A DNA stretch of 24,655 nucleotides from Oscillospiraceae bacterium (lineage in GTDB: Bacteria > Bacillota_A > Clostridia > Oscillospirales > Oscillospiraceae). Made by a program: the position numbers and the translations under genes. The stretch covers positions 1 to 24,655 of the forward strand of contig CADBKB010000005.1 in the NCBI GenBank assembly GCA_902795095.1, given 5' to 3'. This document shows positions 8,503 through 15,732 of this stretch, piece after piece (the first letter of the stretch is position 1; each line of letters begins with the position of its first letter). The notes beneath the pieces were generated by a model. The model was not told the DNA's origin and made no database searches. It saw only the letters and a program-made list of their open reading frames with translations.

Positions 8503-8613
8503 ATGGATCCTCCTTTTCTTCGATTCATTCAGAACGCCCGGAGCATTGGCTCCGCGGCAGTATTATCCCATTTTCATTCTCTCACCGTTTTCCGGCAGGC
8601 GACAGAAAACAGC

Positions 8614-10257
8614 TCATTCCGTGCTCCCCGGCTCCCGCAGGGCGATCCGCAGCAGCAGGGTGGCGGCCTGGGCGCGGGTCACGGGGCCCTTCGGCTCCAG
8701 ATAGGCCTTGTTGCCGTGGGCGATCCCCCGGAGGATGTCCTCCGCCACCGCCCAGGCCATGGCGTCCTTCGCCCAGGCGCTGACGCTTCCTGCGTCCGGG
8801 TAGATATTCCCGTCGATCTCCGGCGCCTGTGCGCCGTCGCCGTACATGCGGTAGAGGATGGTGACGAGCTGCTCCCGGGTCAGGAAATCGTCCGGAGCAA
8901 ACCGGCCGCCGCCCACGCCGTTGACGATCCCTTCCTCCTCGGCCCAGATCACGGCGGGAATGTACCAGCGGGCCGAGAGATCGGTGAAGGGGGCCCTCTG
9001 ATCGACCAGGGGGGCGCCGACCTTTCGCCAGAGCACCGTCACCAGCATGGCGCGGGACATGGCTGCGTCGGGCTCGAATTCCGTCGGGCTCACGCCGTTG
9101 AACAGCTTGCAGTACCAGGCGTACTGCACCGGCTCATAATACCAAGCCTTCTCGTCCACGTCCTTAAAGCGCAGCGCTTTGTCCTGATAAAAGCGCCGGA
9201 ACATCGAATAGACGTCCTCGACGGTGAGCAGGCCCTTGCTGTAGGCGTCCGACACGCGGATGAGCGTCCCGTCGGTTCTGGCCAGGAAGAGATTCCGGTC
9301 CGACCCGGAGGGGAACTGGAAGATGAAGCCGCCGACGTTCATATAGAGCAGGTCGTCGGTCTTTTCCATCCCCTCCACGTCCATCAGCACGACGCGCGCG
9401 CCGCGGAAATTGCCATAGTATTCGTCCACCAGCACATCGCCCAGGGAGAAATCCGGATCCTTGCACGCGGCGTAGTATTCCTTCCGGATCGCCTCGCGGG
9501 AAGCGGCGTCCAGCCGGGGATACCGGGCGGCGTCGCGCTGGGGCGAAAAATACACGTTGGCGGCTGATTCAGATGCGGACAATTCAGGATCAAACTGGAA
9601 GCCGGAATTCGGCAGGATGATATCGGAAATACTGTGAAAATAGTTGTTGCAACAGCTCAAGTAGCGCAGCTTCGGGCAGGGCGAGGCGTCGAGGTATTCC
9701 AGCTGATTGTCGTCGCAGACGAGAAACTCCAGCGCCGGGCAGCCGGTCAGATCCAGCTCCGACAGGTGGTTTTCATGACACGAGAGCGTGGTCAGGGCAG
9801 GCGCGTCCAGCTTCAGCTCCGTCAGCTCGTTTCCGCCGCACTGCACCAGCTCCAGCTCCTTCAGGCCCCGGATCTCCAGCCTGTGCAGGTTGCAGCCGTA
9901 GCAGTACAGGGCCTTCAGATGGGGCAGGCAGTTCACGTCCACCTCGTTGATTCCGCACATCAAGGTGAGATACTGGACATTGCGGAGGTATTCCAGCCCC
10001 GTCAGATCCCTGGCCGGGTCGACCTGAACGTACAGCCGGGTGATTTTATCCAGGTCCGACTGGTAGATCGGCTCGCCGGGCTGCTTGTTGATGTTGATGT
10101 GGGAATAGATCGTGTTGAGAAAGTACGGGTCCGGAAATTCGCCGGAAAGATCCTTCTCGCCCGCCGCCCGCGCGGGGAGCGGAGGCGCAAGGAGGCAAAG
10201 GCACAGCAGCAGGGCGAGGACCTTCGCCCCGCGCCGGAACGGTCCGTGATACATCAT
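8614..10257 (-). CDS. leucine-rich-repeat SLH surface protein
   Basis: A 547-residue exported protein. Residues 8-31 form a signal peptide (hydrophobic KVLALLLCLCLL, cut near ARA). Residues 80-205 hold short leucine-rich repeats of the LxxLxCxxNxLxxLDL kind, as in internalin-like and BspA-like proteins that bind partner proteins. Residues 255-360 form a domain shared with the I9-like SLH protein. Three SLH domains (about 362-412, 421-471, 484-540) anchor it to the wall. Two adjacent ATGs are possible: 10257 is 5 nt and 10254 is 8 nt from AGGAGG. The gene begins 25 bp after the anti-sigma-like gene, so it is probably in the sigma operon. The binding partner is unknown. Confidence 0.85.
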   Translation of the reverse strand: MMYHGPFRRGAKVLALLLCLCLLAPPLPARAAGEKDLSGEFPDPYFLNTIYSHININKQPGEPIYQSDLDKITRLYVQVDPARDLTGLEYLRNVQYLTLMCGINEVDVNCLPHLKALYCYGCNLHRLEIRGLKELELVQCGGNELTELKLDAPALTTLSCHENHLSELDLTGCPALEFLVCDDNQLEYLDASPCPKLRYLSCCNNYFHSISDIILPNSGFQFDPELSASESAANVYFSPQRDAARYPRLDAASREAIRKEYYAACKDPDFSLGDVLVDEYYGNFRGARVVLMDVEGMEKTDDLLYMNVGGFIFQFPSGSDRNLFLARTDGTLIRVSDAYSKGLLTVEDVYSMFRRFYQDKALRFKDVDEKAWYYEPVQYAWYCKLFNGVSPTEFEPDAAMSRAMLVTVLWRKVGAPLVDQRAPFTDLSARWYIPAVIWAEEEGIVNGVGGGRFAPDDFLTREQLVTILYRMYGDGAQAPEIDGNIYPDAGSVSAWAKDAMAWAVAEDILRGIAHGNKAYLEPKGPVTRAQAATLLLRIALREPGSTE

Positions 10258-10282
10258 GGATTCCTCCTTTGTGAGCAGAAAG

Positions 10283-11158
10283 TCAGGGAATGGGGGCCGC
10301 AGAGGCTTCCGCCGAGCCGTCGGCCTCCCGGGTGATGGTGAGGGCGAAGTCACAGCCGAAGGCGCCGCGCTGGAAGCTGTAGCTTTCCGCATCCTCGGCG
10401 GCAGCCCCGGGTTCGCTCCGGGTCGGGACCAGGCCCGTCATATCGTAGGTGACGGTTTCGCCGGTGGCGTCGTTGGTGACGGAGACGAAATCCTGTTCCC
10501 CCTCGGAGAAGAAATCAGCGGAGAGGGTGATCATCACATCCGGGGGATCCGGATTCTCCTCGGGCGGATCAACGATCGGCGGATCCGGAGTTTGCTCCGG
10601 CGGATCGGGCGTCTGCGCCGGGGGCTCGACCTCCGGCGGATCCGCCTCCGGCCGGTCCTCCCCGAGGGCGCCGGGTTCCTCGTCCGGGGGCGGGGCCTGC
10701 TCCGGTGCGGGTTCGTTCTTCGGAGGGGCGGCGGGCGGCGTTTGCTCCGTCCGGGCCCCGGCGGCGGGGCGCGCCTCCTGCGCGGCGCCCGCGATCTGCG
10801 GCGGACCGTCCTCCGGGATGGGCTCGGGCTCGCTCTGCGCGGGTCCTTCCGGGACCGGCGCGGGGCGCTTGGGCTCCGCGGGGGCCGGCTCCGCCGCCGA
10901 TGCCGGCTCCAGCTCCGCCACGGCGGGCTCGACGGCCTGCGCGTCGCTTTCCGGCAGGGGCTGCGGCAGGGTCTTTCTCAGATAGCGCCAACCGCCGCCG
11001 ACAGCCAATGCGATGATCAGCATCGCGGCGATCGGAAGCGCCAGCCGCCGGCGCCCGGGCCGGGGCTTCGATTCCTCTTCCAGGGCCAGCAGCCGGTCAT
11101 GGAAGCCGGGCTCCGGCGTCAGCGCGTCGTAGTATTCCTTCAGTTTATGTTCCATCAT
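10283..11158 (-). CDS. probable anti-sigma factor with a Pro-rich extracellular stalk
   Basis: A 291-residue single-pass membrane protein. A short acidic/basic cytoplasmic segment (1-38, with EYYDALTPEPGFHDRLL) is followed by a membrane segment (about 41-57), a very long Pro/Glu/Ala-rich stretch (about 65-205) and a small beta-rich C-terminal domain that should lie outside the cell. Overlap with the ECF sigma gene and this topology suggest an anti-sigma factor that releases the sigma factor on an outside signal. No zinc-finger (ZAS) motif is visible, so this is inference from context. The ATG at 11158 is preferred: the GGAGGAG site touches the ATG at 11164 but is 6 nt from 11158. It overlaps the sigma gene by 14 bp. 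Confidence 0.7.
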   Translation of the reverse strand: MMEHKLKEYYDALTPEPGFHDRLLALEEESKPRPGRRRLALPIAAMLIIALAVGGGWRYLRKTLPQPLPESDAQAVEPAVAELEPASAAEPAPAEPKRPAPVPEGPAQSEPEPIPEDGPPQIAGAAQEARPAAGARTEQTPPAAPPKNEPAPEQAPPPDEEPGALGEDRPEADPPEVEPPAQTPDPPEQTPDPPIVDPPEENPDPPDVMITLSADFFSEGEQDFVSVTNDATGETVTYDMTGLVPTRSEPGAAAEDAESYSFQRGAFGCDFALTITREADGSAEASAAPIP

Positions 11159-11624
11159 CTTCATCTCCTCCCAGGAGCTTTTTCAGGGTTTTCCGGGCCT
11201 GAAAAAGCCGGGATCTCACAGCGGTTTCGGACAGGTGCAGGGTCTCGGCGATCTGGCGGGTGGTGAACTGCTCATAATAGTAGAGGTAAACCGCGCCCCG
11301 CTGCCCCGGCGGCAGCTGCATCAGAGCGGCGCGCACATCCAGGGCCGCATCGTCGGCCTCCGGCGGCGCGCATGGCTGCGCCAGCGGCTGCGTTTTCCGA
11401 CGCCACCCGCTGCGTAACAAATCCCTGCACTTGTTGGCCGTGGCCTTCATAAGCCATGCGCGAAGCTGCTCGGGACCGTTGCAGCGAGGCGGCCGCTGCA
11501 GGTACTTGATCAGCACCTCCTGCACCACGTCCTCCGCGTCGGCCCGGTTGGCGCAGAAGCTGTACGCCAGCCGGTACATCCCGTCAGCATACGTATTGAC
11601 GACCTGCTGAAAGTCTGTGTCCAT
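11145..11624 (-). CDS. ECF-type RNA polymerase sigma factor
   Basis: A 159-residue sigma-70 family protein of extracytoplasmic-function size. Region 2 (about 1-70) shows YRLAYSFCANRADAEDVVQEVLIKYL, which binds core polymerase and the -10 element. Region 4 (about 100-150) shows LPPGQRGAVYLYYYEQFTTRQIAETLHLSETAVRSRLFQARKTL cut by a typical helix-turn-helix, which reads the -35 element. The start at 11624 has GGAG 5 nt upstream; a GTG at 11642 has no such site. It heads the run of anti-sigma-like and SLH genes, so it probably controls them, and likely itself, but no matching promoter pair could be assigned by eye. Confidence 0.9.
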   Translation of the reverse strand: MDTDFQQVVNTYADGMYRLAYSFCANRADAEDVVQEVLIKYLQRPPRCNGPEQLRAWLMKATANKCRDLLRSGWRRKTQPLAQPCAPPEADDAALDVRAALMQLPPGQRGAVYLYYYEQFTTRQIAETLHLSETAVRSRLFQARKTLKKLLGGDEDDGT

Positions 11625-11901
11625 AGTATCTCCGGCGATCACATGGGATCGCGATGAAAGCTTTCTGTAAATATAACGATCCGGCGGGGGAAATTGTTGT
11701 ACGGAATAAAAATATTATTTTATCGCCCGGAACCGGATGCCGCCCGTTTCCCGCAGGCGATCCCGCCGCGGCTCCCCGCCATCATGATTATAAGGGGGAT
11801 GGGGCATGAAATCAATGCTCGGCGAACAGACCGTTCGGCCCCTCGCCGCAAGCCGTATGCCGAGTTTGCCCGAGCCGGAGCGCCGCTTCCGGAAAGGCAG
11901 A
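11625..11901. other. intergenic region between kdpE terminator and the ECF sigma gene
   Basis: No convincing gene. Several short open frames exist on both strands but have no ribosome-binding site, family resemblance or composition bias. Minus-strand AT-rich blocks (TATATT near 11670, TAAAAT near 11715) could contain the sigma-operon promoter, yet neither has a good -35 box. Confidence 0.5.
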
Positions 11902-11954
11902 GAAAAAGTCCTCACCCGCCGCCCTGTACAAAACAAGGGCTTGGGTAAGGACTT
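11902..11954 (-). terminator. intrinsic terminator of the potassium operon
   Basis: Arms 11906-11917 and 11943-11954 form a 12-bp stem with one A-C mismatch; an inner stem (11921-11925 with 11936-11940) closes a 10-nt loop. On the minus strand the hairpin runs directly into TTTTTCTCT. It lies about 60 bp past the kdpE stop codon. Confidence 0.85.
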
Positions 11955-12015
11955 CTATGGCAGACCCGGGGTCAGGATTGCGGATCCGTGTCCCGGCGGC
12001 GCGATACATGAGCGA

Positions 12016-12717
12016 TCATTCCACCTTGAGCATCCGGTAGCCGATGCCGATGTGGGTCTGGATGTACTGGGGAGAATCCGGCGCAGATTCGAGCTTCTTG
12101 CGCAGATTCACCATGAACACCCGCAGCGAGGCCACGTCGTTGTCCCAGCTCCGGCCCCAGATCCGCTGGGTGATGAAGGTGTGGGTCAGCACCTTGCCTG
12201 TGTTCTTTGCCAGCAGACACAGAAGCTTGTACTCGATGGGCGTCAGCTTGAGCTCCTGCCCGTCCAGCCAGGCGCAGCCGGCGGAATAGTCGATTTTGAG
12301 CTTTCCGTTGATGTAGACGGCGCTGTCGGCGCTGCCGGTGCCGTTCATCAGCGACAGCCGCCGCACCGTGACCCGGAGCCGCGCCAGCAGCTCTTCCACG
12401 GAGAAGGGCTTGGTCAGATAGTCGTCCGCGCCGGAGTCCAGGGCCTCGATCTTGTCCGCGTCCTCGCTGCGGGCGCTGATCACGATGATCGGCATGTTGG
12501 ACCAGCTGCGGATCCGCCGGATCACGTCGATCCCGTCCATATCCGGCAGGCCGAGGTCCAGGAATACCACGTCGGGGTTGTGGGACGAGGCCAGAAGAAG
12601 GGCTTCGGCGCCGTTGGCGGCGGTCAGAAATTTATATTCGTGGGTTTTCAGGGTCGTGCACATCAGATTGCGGACGGGAACATCGTCCTCCACGACCAGA
12701 ACAACGGGCTTATTCAT
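12016..12717 (-). CDS. kdpE: OmpR-family response regulator KdpE
   Basis: A 233-residue transcription regulator. The receiver domain (1-120) has the acidic pair D11/D12, phospho-acceptor D54 in FLDLGLPD and the conserved Lys in LTKPF. The C-terminal winged helix (about 130-230) has the OmpR/PhoB pattern (LTPIEYKLLCLLAKNTGKVLT, then RVFMVNLRKKLE and HIGIGYRM). The sequence is clearly of KdpE type. It overlaps kdpD by 8 bp, with AGAGG 9 nt before the ATG, and so is made together with its kinase. No kdpFABC is present; the upstream genes are ktrB and ktrA, so Ktr uptake is the probable target (inference). Confidence 0.93.
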   Translation of the reverse strand: MNKPVVLVVEDDVPVRNLMCTTLKTHEYKFLTAANGAEALLLASSHNPDVVFLDLGLPDMDGIDVIRRIRSWSNMPIIVISARSEDADKIEALDSGADDYLTKPFSVEELLARLRVTVRRLSLMNGTGSADSAVYINGKLKIDYSAGCAWLDGQELKLTPIEYKLLCLLAKNTGKVLTHTFITQRIWGRSWDNDVASLRVFMVNLRKKLESAPDSPQYIQTHIGIGYRMLKVE

Positions 12718-14683
12718 TGATTTGTACCTCTTCCATCGGCAGAGTGAAGGTAAAGCAGCAGCCCGTCGGGACGTTGTCCGTCAGGGTGATGGTTCCCCGG
12801 TGGGCCTCGATGATGGATCTGCACAGGGCCAGGCCGAGACCGAGGCCTCTGCGTCCGTCGGCGATCCCGTTCTGGCCGGTATAAAACATTTCAAAAATGT
12901 GGGGCTTGATTTCATCCGGGATCCCGGGACCGTTATCGAGGACGCTGACGGTCACGGCATTCCCGTCCCGGGCGCAGCGGATGCGGATCTCCGATCCCCG
13001 CTGGGTATTCTTGATGGCGTTGTTGATCAGATTGATCAGCACCTGCATGATCAGCCGGGGATCCATCTTCACCAGCAGCAGAGCGTCCGTTTCCTCAAGC
13101 ACGATTATATGCTGATTTGCATTTCTGTCAATATGCCTGAGGGCTTCCGCGGCCACGTCGTTCATCAGCTCTGTTGAAAGATGCAGCTCCATCTGACCGT
13201 TTTCGATGCGGGAAATGGACAGCAGATTCTCCACGAGGTCGATGAGCCATTCCGAATCGTCATAAATGTCAGAGAAGATCTGCCGGCGGGTCTCGTCGTC
13301 CAGCTGACGGTCGTGGGACAGAAGATTGCTGGCATTGCCGGAGATCGAGGTCAGGGGCGTGCGGATGTCGTGAGAGATGGAGCGAAGCAGGTTGGAGCGA
13401 AGCTGCTCGTTTCGCGCCATGACGGAGGCCCGTTCCCGCTCCGCCGCGTTCTGCAGACTTTCCAGGGCCAGGGCGCATTCTCCCAGGATCGACATGAACA
13501 CGCTGTATTCAAAGGTTTCCAGGGCGGTTCCGTCCAGATAGACGGCGATGATCCCGTAGCAATGGCCGTTGATGCAGACGGGATGGTACTGGGCTTTCGC
13601 CTCGCTGTAATGCTCCAGCCGGAAGCCCGCCGCCTGCTGACGGCCGAATACCCAGGCGACGATCTCCGCTTCCTTTTCGCTGGGCACAGCGTCGGTCCCG
13701 GCGGCCTGGGCGGCGCTGAAGCGGATGCCCTGGCCGATGGCGCCGTCCGTCAGAGGAAATACGATCACATCGCGGTCAAGCAGGGTGATGGTCTGGCGGG
13801 CGGTGATGCGGATCACGTCCTGCGGCGTCTCCGCGCTCTGCAGAAGCTGATTTGTGTCAAACAGCACCTTGGCGCGGAACGCCTCCCGGGCGGCCTGCCG
13901 GCTGTTGCTTTTGAGCTTGTTGGCCAGGGTGCTGGTGATCAGAGCGGAGGTCAGCATGATGGCGAAGGTGACGGCATACTCCGGCTCATAGGTGTGAAAG
14001 CTGAAGCGGGGCTCGATGAAGAACCAGTTGAACAGCAGTACGCTTGCCAGGGAGCCCGCGACGCTGTAGAGCGGACTCACGGTCATCACGGAGATCACCA
14101 GCACGCCGAGAATGAAGACGGTGATGATATTCGACTCAGAGAAGCCGAACATATTGAAAACCAGGCCCACGGCTACGGCGGAGATCAGCAGCGCGACGCA
14201 GATCAGGGTGTCGCGCCAGGTGGGGCGGATCTGGCCTGCCAGGCGCGTCCGTTCCCGCTGCTGTTTCAGATCCGCCGCGGAGTCCGGGATGATGTACACG
14301 TCCAGATCCGGCGCGTTCAGAATGATCTGCTCCGTGAGCGGGGCCCTGCTCCAGAAATGGCGGCGTCGCGCGCCGCTCCGGCCCACTACGATCTTTGTGG
14401 CGCCGGAGATATGGGCGTATTCTGCAATCTGCACGGGCACGTCGTTGCCGATGATGGTCGCCACCGAGGCGCCGCGATGCTCGGCAAATTCGATGTTTCG
14501 CTGCAGCCGCTGCTTATCCTTCTCGGAAATCTGGCTGTAATTCGTGGGCTTTACGTAAATGGCGGTCAGGGCGGCGTGGAACGCCTCGGCCATTTTGGCT
14601 GCCGCGTCGACCACCTTCTTATTGGAAGGGGACGGGGAGAGGCAGACCAGGATGCGCTCATTGCCCTCTAAGATGTGATCCAT
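12710..14683 (-). CDS. kdpD: KdpD-type sensor histidine kinase lacking the N-terminal KdpD domain
   Basis: A 657-residue membrane sensor kinase; full KdpD is near 890. It starts straight at the universal-stress-protein domain (about 8-135), then four membrane helices (about 158-255), a GAF-like region (270-410), HisKA with H438 in SISHDIRTPL, and the ATPase domain (N box near 546-558, DNGPGIP, GLGLGLAL). The ~210-residue ATP-binding KdpD domain is missing. AAGGA 9 nt upstream and the 52-bp gap before it support 14683 as a real start rather than a break. The Usp domain has SPS at 16-18, then 20 residues, then LTAIY (39-43), close to the SxS-X20-FTAxY motif for c-di-AMP binding described in Staphylococcus aureus KdpD. 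It overlaps kdpE. Confidence 0.92.
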   Translation of the reverse strand: MDHILEGNERILVCLSPSPSNKKVVDAAAKMAEAFHAALTAIYVKPTNYSQISEKDKQRLQRNIEFAEHRGASVATIIGNDVPVQIAEYAHISGATKIVVGRSGARRRHFWSRAPLTEQIILNAPDLDVYIIPDSAADLKQQRERTRLAGQIRPTWRDTLICVALLISAVAVGLVFNMFGFSESNIITVFILGVLVISVMTVSPLYSVAGSLASVLLFNWFFIEPRFSFHTYEPEYAVTFAIMLTSALITSTLANKLKSNSRQAAREAFRAKVLFDTNQLLQSAETPQDVIRITARQTITLLDRDVIVFPLTDGAIGQGIRFSAAQAAGTDAVPSEKEAEIVAWVFGRQQAAGFRLEHYSEAKAQYHPVCINGHCYGIIAVYLDGTALETFEYSVFMSILGECALALESLQNAAERERASVMARNEQLRSNLLRSISHDIRTPLTSISGNASNLLSHDRQLDDETRRQIFSDIYDDSEWLIDLVENLLSISRIENGQMELHLSTELMNDVAAEALRHIDRNANQHIIVLEETDALLLVKMDPRLIMQVLINLINNAIKNTQRGSEIRIRCARDGNAVTVSVLDNGPGIPDEIKPHIFEMFYTGQNGIADGRRGLGLGLALCRSIIEAHRGTITLTDNVPTGCCFTFTLPMEEVQINE

Positions 14684-14735
14684 ATCGTATCATCCTTGGC
14701 GTTAAGGTTTTATTGCGCTGTATTATACCACAGAA

Positions 14736-15044
14736 TCAGCCAATTCTGTACTGTGAATCTTCGGCGCACCACTCCGCGTCAAAAAAATCCAGGATGTCGG
14801 GATCGGGCGCGGTGCATACGATGACCGCGCACCGGTCGTAGTTTTCGCTCAGCCTGCGGATCTGATGCGCGGTCTCCGCGGCGCTTGCCCCTTCCGCAAA
14901 TGTGACGCAGACGTCCCTGTCCGTCGGCTTTTTCGCGCCGGCGCCCAGATAGTTCGCCTCCAGAAAGACGCCGATCCGACCGACGACAAAGAAGGAGAAG
15001 GCAAACATGGCGATCACAGCCAGCGCCAGAAACAACTCTCTCAT
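14736..15044 (-). CDS. small single-pass membrane protein of the potassium operon, function unknown
   Basis: A 102-residue protein with one N-terminal membrane helix (LFLALAVIAMFAFSFFVVG, about 4-22) and a soluble part with a strand-helix-strand look (DVCVTFAEGASAAETAHQIRRL; CAVIVCTAPDPDILDFF). The soluble part vaguely recalls a small nucleotide-fold piece but no family is recognised. AAAGGAG is 9 nt before the ATG. It lies 27 bp after ktrA and 52 bp before kdpD, so it is part of the operon and may be an accessory subunit of Ktr or of the KdpD sensor (inference). Confidence 0.75.
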   Translation of the reverse strand: MRELFLALAVIAMFAFSFFVVGRIGVFLEANYLGAGAKKPTDRDVCVTFAEGASAAETAHQIRRLSENYDRCAVIVCTAPDPDILDFFDAEWCAEDSQYRIG

Positions 15045-15071
15045 GATCTTCGTCTCCTTTCGCGTGGTTCG

Positions 15072-15719
15072 CTAAATGCGGAAGCACTTCTGGATCGCCT
15101 TTCTCCGGCCCAGCACGAGCATGGTTTTCCGGTCGGTCAGTATGGTTTCCGGCGTGACGGACAGGTCCATTTTTCCGTCTTCCTTGACCGCCATGATGTT
15201 GATCCCGTACCGCTTTCGGATATCGATCTGGCCCACCGTCCTGCCGACCCAGTCGGCGGGCACGGCGACCTCAAAAATCGCGTGGTCATTGTCCAGCTTG
15301 ATGTAGTCGAGCACATGGTTGGAGGCGTAGCGGATGGCGACCCATTCCGCAATCTGCTTCTCCGGATTGATGACCTCGTCCGCCCCGTTCTTCAGCAGGA
15401 ACTTGGCCTGTACATCCCGGTCCGCCCGGGATACGACGAGTTTTCCGCCCAATTCCTTGAGCAGGGAGGTGGTCTCCAGGGAGCTTTGGAAGTCCCCGCC
15501 GATGGCGACGATGCACACATCGTAATTGTTGATCCCCAGGGACCGGAGAAAGGCTTCGTTTGTGCTGTCGCCGATCTGTGCGTCCGTGACCAGCGGAAGG
15601 ATCTCGTTGATGCGTGTCTCGTCCCTGTCCACGGCCATGATCTGGTGCCCCAGCTCGTGAAGCTGCCTCGCCAGGAAGGAACCGAAGCGGTTCATTCCGA
15701 TCAGCAGTATCGATTTCAT
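15072..15719 (-). CDS. ktrA: KtrA: RCK-domain regulatory subunit of the potassium transporter
   Basis: A 215-residue cytoplasmic protein with a single RCK unit, as in KtrA (about 220 residues) and unlike the double-length TrkA. The N-terminal Rossmann part (1-130) has LIGMNRFGSFLA (one Gly of GxGxxG is Asn) and an acidic residue D31 at the end of strand 2, for ATP/ADP or NAD(H) binding. The C-terminal RCK_C part (about 135-210) is the domain that binds c-di-AMP in staphylococcal KtrA. It forms an octameric ring under KtrB and gates it. GGAGG is 5 nt before the ATG. It begins 13 bp after ktrB. Confidence 0.93.
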   Translation of the reverse strand: MKSILLIGMNRFGSFLARQLHELGHQIMAVDRDETRINEILPLVTDAQIGDSTNEAFLRSLGINNYDVCIVAIGGDFQSSLETTSLLKELGGKLVVSRADRDVQAKFLLKNGADEVINPEKQIAEWVAIRYASNHVLDYIKLDNDHAIFEVAVPADWVGRTVGQIDIRKRYGINIMAVKEDGKMDLSVTPETILTDRKTMLVLGRRKAIQKCFRI

Positions 15720-15732
15720 ATATACGCCTCCG

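Noticed and set aside
8539..8554. Terminator between the LRR-SLH and I9-like SLH genes
   Set aside because: Only a 6-bp stem (CGGAGC/GCTCCG) without a T-tract; too weak to call.
11660..11730. ECF-type autoregulated promoter before the sigma gene
   Set aside because: A GGAAAC-like block and AT-rich -10 candidates exist, but no pair has an acceptable spacing.
11694..12009. Small genes between kdpE and the sigma gene
   Set aside because: Short overlapping frames on both strands without ribosome-binding sites; part of the stretch forms the operon terminator.
12016..14683. kdpFABC operon
   Set aside because: No KdpA, B, C or F sequence is in the window; the transporter genes are of Ktr type.
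14681..14735. Broken 5' end of kdpD
   Set aside because: The frame starts cleanly at the Usp domain with AAGGA 9 nt upstream, and the gap to the upstream gene is only 52 bp, too short to hide the missing domain.
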